From contig JAVBKB010000168.1 of the NCBI GenBank assembly GCA_031554275.1, forward strand, positions 1 through 7,795: a DNA stretch of 7,795 nt, in the 5' to 3' direction. Of the stretch, positions 1-5,535 are shown piece by piece. The number at the start of each line of letters is the position of its first letter. Positions within the stretch are counted from its first letter, which is position 1. The DNA is from JAVBKB01 sp031554275. GTDB taxonomy: Bacteria; Bacillota; Bacilli; JARBTR01. The notes under the pieces were generated by a model that saw only the letters and a program-made list of their open reading frames with translations, had not been told where the DNA came from and searched no databases. The translations under genes were made by a program, and so were the position numbers.

Positions 1-82
1 CTTTATTCCCGCCTGCCTCAATTGGCTTTGTTCCTTGATGTTCAGGAACAAAGTGTTTTGAATCTTTTTTTGGATTGCCCAT
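1..82 (-). CDS. sspN: Small acid-soluble spore protein N (SspN), partial
   Basis: This is the first 27 codons of a gene that runs off the left edge of the window. The visible protein starts MGNPKKDSKHFVPEH and continues QGTKPIEAGGNK. This matches the opening of Bacillus SspN as I recall it (MGNNKK..., then YVPSHLGTKP), a protein of about 48 residues. A strong ribosome binding site, TAAGGAGGGA, lies 8 bases before the ATG and supports this start. SspN is a minor small acid-soluble protein of the spore core, made in the forespore under sigma-G; its exact job in the spore is not well defined. In B. subtilis it lies downstream of citB-yneN and upstream of tlp, so tlp may follow just outside the window. 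The gene is too short for usual ORF length cutoffs. The family call rests on the N-terminal half only. Confidence -1.
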   Translation of the reverse strand, partial: MGNPKKDSKHFVPEHQGTKPIEAGGNK

Positions 83-90
83 TTAAAAAA

Positions 91-100
91 TCCCTCCTTA
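91..100 (-). promoter_or_regulatory. Ribosome binding site of sspN
   Basis: On the minus strand this reads TAAGGAGGGA, a near-perfect complement to the 16S rRNA 3' end. It lies 8 bases upstream of the sspN ATG. It is the main support for translation of the short, edge-truncated reading frame. Confidence -1.
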
Positions 101-128
101 CTTCATTAGGATGGGATTATTGCTTGGG

Positions 129-159
129 AAATATGTTTAGAAAATTTGGGATTGAATCA
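129..159 (-). promoter_or_regulatory. Possible sigma-G promoter of sspN
   Basis: On the minus strand TGATTC (159-154) and CATATTT (135-129) are separated by 18 bases. Known sigma-G promoters resemble TGAATA, 17-18 bases, CATACTA or CATAATA, so the match is 4 of 6 and 5 of 7. Transcription would start near 122, giving a leader of about 40 bases. The expectation of forespore control comes from the family. The boxes are only a moderate match in AT-rich DNA. Confidence -1.
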
Positions 160-221
160 ATTTAATAATTTATATTCTGCTAAAAAGTGCTTTTATTCTA
201 CTCAATGGAATATTTTAATGT

Positions 222-239
222 AAAAAGCTAGATTCTAGC
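222..239 (-). terminator. Intrinsic terminator after the thioredoxin-like gene
   Basis: On the minus strand GCTAG-AAT-CTAGC is followed directly by TTTTT. It begins about 50 bases past the stop of the thioredoxin-like gene. The stem is short (5 bp, or 6 with a single-base loop), so termination may be partial. It separates that gene from sspN, which fits separate sporulation control of sspN. Confidence -1.
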
Positions 240-288
240 ACGGAGATAACTCAACAAATCGACTGCTCCACTTACTGGATTGACTCAA

Positions 289-852
289 TTACTGAATCTT
301 TGAGGCAGCCTCCATAAATTCATAGTTCATGCTACCCTCTTTTTTGAAATATGCAATCCCCTCTTCATCAATAAAATACGTTGTTGGTAATGGCTGAATT
401 AGATAGGATGTCGCAACCTTCATTTCATTATCGAGCAGTATTGGAAAGGTTAAACCCTTATCCTTTACAAATCTTGCAACATCGGAACTCGGATCAACGT
501 TCACCCCCAATATTACCACGTTCGGATTATTTTGGTGAAATTTCTCTATATCTGGCATTTCGGTGACGCAATATTTACACCATGTTGCCCAGAAGTTTAT
601 TATCACTTTTTTTCCTTTGAAATCTGATAACTTAACTGCTTCACCTTGTAAATTAGTCAAGGTGAAATCTGGGGCTGCTTGATTCATGTTGGATATAGTT
701 GGCAATATAGTTGATGCGGCATTTGACTTCACAGTTGAAATATCTATTTTTGTCGTTTGCTTATCTGCCGAATCCTTGTTCCAATTATAAACAAGTGCAA
801 CAACAATCAATACCATAATAGCCCCAGTTAGAATCCAATTTGACTTTTTCAT
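289..852 (-). CDS. yneN: Membrane-anchored thioredoxin-like protein (ResA/TlpA/YneN type)
   Basis: This 187-residue protein has an uncleaved signal-anchor (residues about 7-23, after a short KK start). A polar linker to about residue 57 follows, then a thioredoxin fold of the TlpA/AhpC-TSA type. The redox motif is WCKYC, with cysteines 92 and 95 within FWATWCKYCVTEMP. The conserved cis-proline is in PLPTTYFID (Pro156). The layout predicts a thiol-disulfide oxidoreductase facing the outside of the membrane. Relatives include ResA (reduces apocytochrome c for haem attachment) and StoA (spore cortex synthesis); ResA has CEPC instead of CKYC. No lipobox cysteine is present. Translation starts at an ATG preceded by AAGGAG with 6 bases of spacing. 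It lies 126 bases after aconitase, behind a hairpin, and I see no convincing promoter of its own. The symbol rests on its position after citB, as in B. subtilis; its substrate is unknown. Confidence -1.
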   Translation of the reverse strand: MKKSNWILTGAIMVLIVVALVYNWNKDSADKQTTKIDISTVKSNAASTILPTISNMNQAAPDFTLTNLQGEAVKLSDFKGKKVIINFWATWCKYCVTEMPDIEKFHQNNPNVVILGVNVDPSSDVARFVKDKGLTFPILLDNEMKVATSYLIQPLPTTYFIDEEGIAYFKKEGSMNYEFMEAASKIQ

Positions 853-951
853 TTTGATCTCCTTACAAACAATTATCCTGCTTTTAGATTAACAAGAGCG
901 ACATGTACATCACTTGAAACCATTGTAATTCTTTTCTGCAGAGAAAGATAC

Positions 952-973
952 TGCCCTTGATCACTCAAGGGCA
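952..973 (-). terminator. Terminator hairpin after aconitase
   Basis: A perfect 9-bp stem, TGCCCTTGA / TCAAGGGCA, closes a 4-base loop 5 bases beyond the aconitase stop codon. On the minus strand it is followed by GTATCTTTCTCT, which is T-rich but not a clean U tract. It is probably a partial terminator or an mRNA 3'-end stabiliser, letting some transcripts run into the thioredoxin-like gene. No T run follows on the plus strand. Confidence -1.
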
Positions 974-978
974 ATTTG

Positions 979-3681
979 TTAGGCCTTTAATTTATCTCTT
1001 AACACGAGTGGCAATATGCCTCCATGACGATAATACTCAATTTCGATCTCTGATTCAAAGCGAATGACTGCTTCGAATTTTTTGATTGTGCCATTTGGAG
1101 CAGTTGCAGTTACGATAAGTTTCTGCCTTGGCGCTACCTGCTCATCAATCTCTATAGCAAAAGTCTCATTTCCTTCAAGACCTAATGTTTCTGCGCTTTC
1201 CCCAGGTAGGAAAGTCAGTGGCAGTACTCCCATCAATACAAGGTTTGAACGATGGATACGTTCAAAGCTTTCTGCAATGACAGCCTTTACCCCTAGCAGG
1301 TTTGTGCCCTTGGCTGCCCAATCCCGCGAGGAGCCCATTCCATAGTCTTTTCCGGCAATTACAATAAGGTCTTGATTCTTCTCCTTATATTTCATGCAGG
1401 CATCATAGATCGGCATGGTCTCACCAGTTGGGAAATAAGTCGTGTACCCACCTTCTTTGCCGCCAGCAATTCTATTTCGAATGCGAATATTTGCAAACGT
1501 GCCTCGCATCATGACCTCATGGTTACCTCGTCTGGAACCATATGAGTTAAAGTCAACTGGTTGCACATGATGATCCGTTAAGTACTTTGCCGCAGGCGAA
1601 ATATTGCTAATGCTGCCAGCTGGTGAAATATGATCCGTTGTCACAGAATCACCAAACAAAGCAATTACTTGGAGATCACTTAATGGCTTGATCTCACGCA
1701 ATTTTTCTGATAGATTCTCAAAGTATGGTGGATTCTGAATATACGTAGACTTCGCATCCCAATCATACAGAGAACTTGCAGTTGTCTTAATCGCATTCCA
1801 TTTACTATTACCATCAAATACTTTAGCATATTCATTTTTAAACAAATCTTGCGTAACTGACGTTTGAATGGCGGCTTCTATTTCTTCACGGGATGGCCAA
1901 ATATCATCAAGGAACACTTTATTTCCCATTTGGTCGAACCCAATTGGCTCATTTCCGAAATCAAAGTCAACCGTGCCAACTAATGCGTAGGCAACAACTA
2001 GCGGTGGTGATGCTAAATAATTGGCTTTCACTAATGGGTGAATTCGCCCCTCGAAATTCCGATTACCTGATAAGACTGAGGTCACAAACAAGTCGTTGTC
2101 AGCCACTGCCTTTTCAATCTCTGGCAAAAGTGGACCAGAGTTGCCGATGCAAGTCGTACATCCATATCCCACGATGTTAAAACCTAGTTGATCTAGATAA
2201 GTCTGTAATCCTGCATGCTCCAGATAGCCCTTCACAACCTTTGAACCAGGAGCTAGCGATGTTTTCACATAGGCTGGAACTTTCAAACCCTTTTGAACAG
2301 CTTTTTTTGCTAATAACCCAGCGCTGAGCATGACATAAGGATTTGAGGTGTTTGTGCAACTCGTGATGGCAGCAATGGCAATTGAGCCAGCCTTCATCAA
2401 GATCGATTGTCCATTCGTCATAGCAACATCAATTTGTTGCCCAATTTGATCATTTGATAATCCAAACCCTTGGTTTCCTACGGGTGCTGAAATTGCCTGT
2501 TGGTAGGCAGATTTCATTTCCGAAAGTGGGATTAAGTCCTGCGGCCGCTTGGGACCAGAAAGATTTGTTTCAATTTGTGCTAAATCTATCGTAACAATAT
2601 CAGTAAACTGGGGCTCCGCACCATCATAGAAAAGATTGTTTGCCTTACAATATGCCTCTACTAACTGAATATGATCATCCTCACGTCCAGTAAGGCGCAA
2701 ATAGTTCAGTGCCTCTTGATCTATCGGGAAGAAACCACAGGTCGCTCCATACTCAGGTGCCATATTAGCAACCGTTGCGCGATCTGACAATGATAGGTTT
2801 TCCATACCCTCGCCAAAAAACTCAACGAATTTGCCAACGACTCCCTTTTTCCGAAGAACTTCAGTCACTTTAAGTGCTAAATCCGTTGCAGTGGCCTTAT
2901 TTGGCATTTGATTGATTAATTTCACACCAACAACCTCTGGCAATGGGAAAAACGATGGTTGCCCAAGCATGCCTGCCTCTGCTTCGATACCGCCAACACC
3001 CCAGCCAAGTACACCTAACCCATTGATCATTGTTGTATGCGAATCAGTGCCAAACACTGAGTCTGGATAGATGATGGTTTTTCCATCCTCATTCTTTGTA
3101 CAGATAACATTTGCTAGATATTCAAGATTCACTTGGTGAACAATTCCTGTAGCTGGAGGCACAGCACGATACTTATCAAATGCTTTCTGCGCCCAATTTA
3201 GAAATTGATACCGTTCCTCGTTTCGTTTGAATTCCAGATCCAAGTTCTCATCAAAGCTGCCGTTGGTTCCGAATTTATCAACTTGAACAGAGTGATCAAT
3301 GACCAAATCAACAGGTATTTCCGGATTAATAGTGTTGGGATCGCCGCCAAAATCAGCAACTGCTTTCCGTAAAGAAGCCAAATCAACCAGTGTCGGCACT
3401 CCCGTGAAATCTTGGAGAATAACGCGCGCTGGTTTAAACGGCACATCAATGTCTTTAACTGCAGCGGTCCCCCATTTAGCAAGGTTCTCAACATGGTTTT
3501 CAAAGATTGAACTACCATCAATTTGTCGTAAAACCGATTCAAGTAAAACCCTAATCGAATAAGGCAGCTTTTCAATATTAATTTTGTTGTCAGCCTCTAA
3601 TGATTTCAATTGATAAAAATAATACTTTTTTCCATCAGCTTGAAACGATTCAAGTGCAGATGCTTTAAGATTTTTCCCCAT
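979..3681 (-). CDS. acnA: Aconitate hydratase A (aconitase)
   Basis: Aconitase interconverts citrate and isocitrate through cis-aconitate in the TCA cycle, in the cytoplasm. The 900-residue protein is close to B. subtilis CitB (about 909) along its whole length. The 4Fe-4S cluster ligands are visible as Cys442 (SCTNTSNP) and Cys508 and Cys511 (GYGCTTCIGNSGP). The substrate motifs VGTDSHTT-like (FGTDSHTTMING, from about 210), SGNRNFEGR (538-546) and GSSRDWAAKGT (783-793) are intact. The mobile C-terminal swivel domain runs from about 670 to the end, with DSVTTDHISPAG near 678-689. An in-frame TTG six codons upstream gives a longer frame, but AAAGGAAG, the ribosome binding site, lies inside that extension, so I start at the ATG. 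Family members also bind RNA when the cluster is lost. A sigma-A promoter and a possible CcpC dyad lie upstream. Also known as citB. No defect is seen. Confidence -1.
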   Translation of the reverse strand: MGKNLKASALESFQADGKKYYFYQLKSLEADNKINIEKLPYSIRVLLESVLRQIDGSSIFENHVENLAKWGTAAVKDIDVPFKPARVILQDFTGVPTLVDLASLRKAVADFGGDPNTINPEIPVDLVIDHSVQVDKFGTNGSFDENLDLEFKRNEERYQFLNWAQKAFDKYRAVPPATGIVHQVNLEYLANVICTKNEDGKTIIYPDSVFGTDSHTTMINGLGVLGWGVGGIEAEAGMLGQPSFFPLPEVVGVKLINQMPNKATATDLALKVTEVLRKKGVVGKFVEFFGEGMENLSLSDRATVANMAPEYGATCGFFPIDQEALNYLRLTGREDDHIQLVEAYCKANNLFYDGAEPQFTDIVTIDLAQIETNLSGPKRPQDLIPLSEMKSAYQQAISAPVGNQGFGLSNDQIGQQIDVAMTNGQSILMKAGSIAIAAITSCTNTSNPYVMLSAGLLAKKAVQKGLKVPAYVKTSLAPGSKVVKGYLEHAGLQTYLDQLGFNIVGYGCTTCIGNSGPLLPEIEKAVADNDLFVTSVLSGNRNFEGRIHPLVKANYLASPPLVVAYALVGTVDFDFGNEPIGFDQMGNKVFLDDIWPSREEIEAAIQTSVTQDLFKNEYAKVFDGNSKWNAIKTTASSLYDWDAKSTYIQNPPYFENLSEKLREIKPLSDLQVIALFGDSVTTDHISPAGSISNISPAAKYLTDHHVQPVDFNSYGSRRGNHEVMMRGTFANIRIRNRIAGGKEGGYTTYFPTGETMPIYDACMKYKEKNQDLIVIAGKDYGMGSSRDWAAKGTNLLGVKAVIAESFERIHRSNLVLMGVLPLTFLPGESAETLGLEGNETFAIEIDEQVAPRQKLIVTATAPNGTIKKFEAVIRFESEIEIEYYRHGGILPLVLRDKLKA

Positions 3682-3724
3682 TAACAATCTTCCTTTCAAT
3701 CTTCAATTCAATTCTTCTCAATTC

Positions 3725-3753
3725 ATCATACATTGAATTCTTTTTTTCGGCAA
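3725..3753 (-). promoter_or_regulatory. Sigma-A promoter of aconitase
   Basis: On the minus strand the -35 box TTGCCG (3753-3748) and the -10 box TATGAT (3730-3725) are separated by exactly 17 bases, matching 4 of 6 and 5 of 6 consensus positions. The predicted start near 3718 leaves a leader of about 36 bases before the ATG. The spacer contains a run of seven A residues. Confidence -1.
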
Positions 3754-3783
3754 AACTTGCGCACAAATTTGACAATTAGGATT

Positions 3784-3797
3784 ATAACTCAAATTAT
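3784..3797. promoter_or_regulatory. Dyad upstream of the aconitase promoter, possible CcpC operator
   Basis: The sequence ATAA-CTCAAA-TTAT is a perfect dyad with 4-base arms. It is centred about 72 bases upstream of the predicted aconitase start. In B. subtilis the LysR-type regulator CcpC represses citB from an ATAA/TTAT dyad near -66, releasing it when citrate is present. The arms and position fit, but the 6-base spacing is my reading of one copy, and such short AT-rich dyads arise by chance. It could equally influence the divergent sspO. Confidence -1.
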
Positions 3798-3839
3798 TCG
3801 CAAACACATATTTTTGTTCAAAGTTGAAACAATAATAAC

Positions 3840-3849
3840 AGGACGGTGA
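3840..3849 (+). promoter_or_regulatory. Ribosome binding site deciding the sspO start
   Basis: AGGACGGTGA resembles AGGAGGTGA with one inserted base. Two in-frame ATGs follow, at 3850 and 3856. The first lies directly against this site, leaving no room for initiation, while the second has 6 bases of spacing. The second is therefore the likely start, and it also gives the N-terminus that aligns with known SspO. Confidence -1.
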
Positions 3850-3855
3850 ATGATA

Positions 3856-4005
3856 ATGGGAAAAGGTAAGACAAAACACGTTGTTGATAATCTGGGTCCA
3901 AATGAGTCCCGAGAAAGCGTTGATGACAATGGCTCAAGCAGTCAAATCCATCAACTTTCAGAGAAAAACAAACAATTTAACAAGAAGCGAAAAAGTAATC
4001 AATAG
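3856..4005 (+). CDS. sspO: Small acid-soluble spore protein O (SspO)
   Basis: The 49-residue product begins MGKGKTKHVVDN and ends FNKKRKSNQ. B. subtilis SspO (48 residues, also called CotK), as I recall it, begins MVKRKANHVING and ends NNKKRKTNQ, so both ends and the length agree. The middle (residues about 13-34, rich in Ser, Asp, Glu and Asn) is divergent. The protein is very hydrophilic, with basic ends and no membrane segment, as expected for a minor SASP of the spore core. The divergent position beside aconitase and the following sspP reproduce the B. subtilis arrangement. A CATATTT at 3807-3813 could be a sigma-G -10 box, but I see no good -35 box before it. It is likely cotranscribed with sspP, 46 bases downstream. 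It is too short for a typical ORF cutoff. Confidence -1.
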   Translation: MGKGKTKHVVDNLGPNESRESVDDNGSSSQIHQLSEKNKQFNKKRKSNQ

Positions 4006-4040
4006 AGGCAGAATCTTTGATACATTCACAAAACAACAAT

Positions 4041-4046
4041 AAGGAG
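4041..4046 (+). promoter_or_regulatory. Ribosome binding site of sspP
   Basis: AAGGAG lies 5 bases before the ATG at 4052. It is a good match at slightly short spacing, and it supports translation of the 43-codon frame that follows. Confidence -1.
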
Positions 4047-4051
4047 TACTC

Positions 4052-4183
4052 ATGGCTAACGATCACAATGAAAAAGACTCATCACTGAAAACCAACAAAC
4101 AACCGCAACCCAAAAGTGGTTCCAAAAAAACGAAAAATCAAAATCACTCTAGAGCAAAAAAGCATAGTAGTTCTGATATGTAA
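4052..4183 (+). CDS. sspP: Small acid-soluble spore protein P (SspP)
   Basis: The 43-residue product begins MANDHNEKDS. Its second half is GSKKTKNQNHSRAKKHSSSDM (residues 23-43, with Gly23 and the terminal SDM). B. subtilis SspP (48 residues, also called CotL), as I recall it, ends GSKKVKNRNHTRQKHNTSHDM, which aligns without a gap over that region. The N-terminal half is shorter and diverged. The protein is basic, polar and lacks hydrophobic segments, consistent with a minor spore-core protein made in the forespore. It follows sspO by 46 bases in the same direction with its own AAGGAG site, so the two probably form one transcript. The function of SspP is not established even in model species. 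The conserved C-terminus and the gene order together make the call firm. Confidence -1.
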   Translation: MANDHNEKDSSLKTNKQPQPKSGSKKTKNQNHSRAKKHSSSDM

Positions 4184-4191
4184 CCTGATCT

Positions 4192-4233
4192 GATTCTGGG
4201 TCAGAAGGTGCTTTCGAAACCATATCCAGAATC
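4192..4233 (+). terminator. Possible hairpin at the 3' end of the sspO-sspP transcript
   Basis: An 8-bp inverted repeat, GATTCTGG / CCAGAATC, with a 26-base loop begins 9 bases after the sspP stop. The loop contains a smaller GGT/ACC pairing around TTCGAA. No U tract follows on the plus strand (CTCTGAAAAAATAA), so it is not a standard intrinsic terminator. It may only mark the transcript end. Confidence -1.
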
Positions 4234-4413
4234 CTCTGAAAAAATAATTTGTTCGAAAATTTCATCTCATATGGAAAATGTGCAAATATCAGAAGCAGCG
4301 AGATGAGAAATCCGCTACAAATATCTTTATGTTTTATCGGATCTACAATCACAGCATTTGAAGTTTAATCAATTCAAAATCGAGTGAAGTTCCCCAAAGA
4401 ATTCATAAGCACT
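4234..4413. other. AT-rich intergenic DNA with no gene recognised
   Basis: The gap between sspP and the sortase stop codon is 317 bases, and this part holds no supported gene. A minus-strand 67-codon frame (GTG start near 4352) has no ribosome binding site and overlaps the end of sspP. The only structure I see is a weak 7-bp inverted repeat, TCATCTC / GAGATGA (about 4262-4304). No promoter or RNA family was recognised. Confidence -1.
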
Positions 4414-4488
4414 AAAAAAAGACCTTATCAGCTGTTCCCTATTGAGTTTCTATGCTCAATTAGAATTCAGTCTGAATTAAGGTCTTTC
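4414..4488 (-). terminator. Branched intrinsic terminator of the sortase gene
   Basis: On the minus strand the arms AAAGACCTTA (4487-4478) and TAAGGTCTTT (4427-4418) form a perfect 10-bp stem that runs into a seven-T tract, starting 13 bases after the sortase stop. The enclosed 50 bases are not a simple loop. They hold two further hairpins, ATTCAG-A-CTGAAT (4477-4465) and ATTGAG / CTCAAT (4460-4455 with 4446-4441, 8-base loop). The whole can fold as a junction. On the plus strand only a short CTTT follows, so it serves mainly the sortase transcript. Confidence -1.
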
Positions 4489-4500
4489 ATAATGATCAAT

Positions 4501-5406
4501 TTATTTTGGCTTTTTGCCACCATATTTATCATACCAAACTTGTGGGTACAACGGATTTGGATTTTCTTTTGCATTTGAAATATCAACTGTTTCTGATTCA
4601 CCCTCACGTACTTTTCTACCTACTACAACCAATCTTGCTTGGTCAAAATCGTATTCACAAGTACTTAAAGTAACCAGCTTGTCGTTTTCAACAACATCAA
4701 CAGGCGCTTCCAATATGGAACGCTTTTGAATATCTGACACAAACTGCATGAATTTCTCTTGAGTATCAAAATCTGATTGGAAATAGTTGAAAACTGTATC
4801 ATTGTCGCTTGATGGTAACGAATTCGTTAGAAATACTGAAACAATTTTGTATTGGCCCTTACCATATAAAGTATCCAATTCAAATACTGGATGCTCTTTA
4901 TAGAATGATAATTCTCTAAATTTATCGAGTTCACCAAACATTTGCCCATTTCTCATATGATGCCCGTGAATCGTTAGGTTTTGACTTATATATTCCTTTT
5001 CGATTCGATTATCAATTCCAAAGAATAACGTACCATACTTGCTATGTTTGCCATAGAAATCATTTGATAAATAGTAAAAGTCTGTTGAGTTTTTGATATC
5101 TTCAACTCGTTGGACTACAACGTTATCAATTGGCGTTCCTGGAACTTTCAACCATGCTTTGGTTTCCCCATTGACCTCTAGAAGAGGTTCAAAATTCCTC
5201 GAGACGCCCTCAGCGTTTGCGTTTGTACTTGAGCTTTCAGCTTTGGCAAATATTTCCGAAATTTCTGTATTAGCTTGTTCATTAACAACCTTAGACCAGA
5301 AAACACGGGACAAACCATTACCAGACAAGAGTAACAAAAGCACTGCGATAAAAACAATTATTTTTCGATAATCTCTTTTTTCTTTCTTAACTTCTTTATT
5401 TTCCAT
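4501..5406 (-). CDS. srtB: Class B sortase
   Basis: Sortases are membrane-bound cysteine transpeptidases that cut a sorting signal in exported proteins and join them to the cell wall. This 301-residue protein has a basic N-terminus, one membrane anchor (about residues 15-30) and a polar linker to about 72. A class B core then starts at the pattern AWLKVPGTPIDNVVVQ (84-99). The catalytic residues are His149 in HGHHM, Cys250 in TLSTC and Arg258 in DQARLVVV. It is longer than typical SrtB (about 240-250), partly from a 36-residue tail ending in YGGKKPK. ATG follows AAGGTGA with 6 bases of spacing. It has its own sigma-A promoter and terminator, so it is probably monocistronic. No LPXTG-like or NPQTN-like substrate and no haem-uptake (isd) gene is nearby, so the target is unknown. 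The class assignment is strong; the symbol is by class only. Confidence -1.
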   Translation of the reverse strand: MENKEVKKEKRDYRKIIVFIAVLLLLLSGNGLSRVFWSKVVNEQANTEISEIFAKAESSSTNANAEGVSRNFEPLLEVNGETKAWLKVPGTPIDNVVVQRVEDIKNSTDFYYLSNDFYGKHSKYGTLFFGIDNRIEKEYISQNLTIHGHHMRNGQMFGELDKFRELSFYKEHPVFELDTLYGKGQYKIVSVFLTNSLPSSDNDTVFNYFQSDFDTQEKFMQFVSDIQKRSILEAPVDVVENDKLVTLSTCEYDFDQARLVVVGRKVREGESETVDISNAKENPNPLYPQVWYDKYGGKKPK

Positions 5407-5412
5407 ATCAAT

Positions 5413-5419
5413 TCACCTT
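5413..5419 (-). promoter_or_regulatory. Ribosome binding site of the sortase gene
   Basis: AAGGTGA on the minus strand lies 6 bases before the ATG at 5406. It fixes the start of the sortase, giving a short charged N-terminus before the membrane anchor. Confidence -1.
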
Positions 5420-5466
5420 ACCATCTATCATTCATTGTTTGAAACACTATAATCTTTCACTTTTTT

Positions 5467-5495
5467 ATTATACCCAGTTAATAGGTAAATGTCAC
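5467..5495 (-). promoter_or_regulatory. Sigma-A promoter of the sortase gene
   Basis: On the minus strand GTGACA (5495-5490, 5 of 6) and a perfect TATAAT (5472-5467) are exactly 17 bases apart. The predicted start near 5460 gives a leader of about 54 bases. This is the best promoter in the window and implies vegetative expression independent of ftsY. No operator-like dyad was seen around it. Confidence -1.
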
Positions 5496-5535
5496 TGCAA
5501 TTTTTAAAGATTCCTGTGGATTGAACTTACACATC

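Noticed and set aside
132..146. CodY-like box (AATTTTCTAAACATA on the minus strand) before sspN
   Set aside because: It has three mismatches to the consensus, sits in AT-rich DNA and lies before a spore gene for which CodY control is not expected.
381..566. 61-codon plus-strand frame inside the thioredoxin-like gene
   Set aside because: It lies wholly opposite a well-supported gene, shows no family resemblance and has no ribosome binding site.
1064..3575. Several frames of 60-125 codons overlapping aconitase on both strands
   Set aside because: All are shadows of the intact 900-codon aconitase frame. Their translations have no recognisable domain.
3682..3699. Aconitase start at a TTG six codons upstream
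   Set aside because: The extension contains the ribosome binding site for the ATG at 3681, and the longer N-terminus has no family support.
4149..4352. 67-codon minus-strand frame with a hydrophobic stretch, beyond sspP
   Set aside because: It begins at GTG without a ribosome binding site, overlaps the end of sspP and ends without a terminator. The hydrophobic residues can be explained by AT-rich DNA.
4418..4487. tRNA-like reading of the branched structure
   Set aside because: The 10-bp outer stem, the missing TTCGA-type loop and the 8-base middle loop do not fit a tRNA. The T run fits a terminator.
4384..4578. 64-codon plus-strand frame
   Set aside because: It spans the sortase terminator and the end of the sortase gene, so it is a chance frame.
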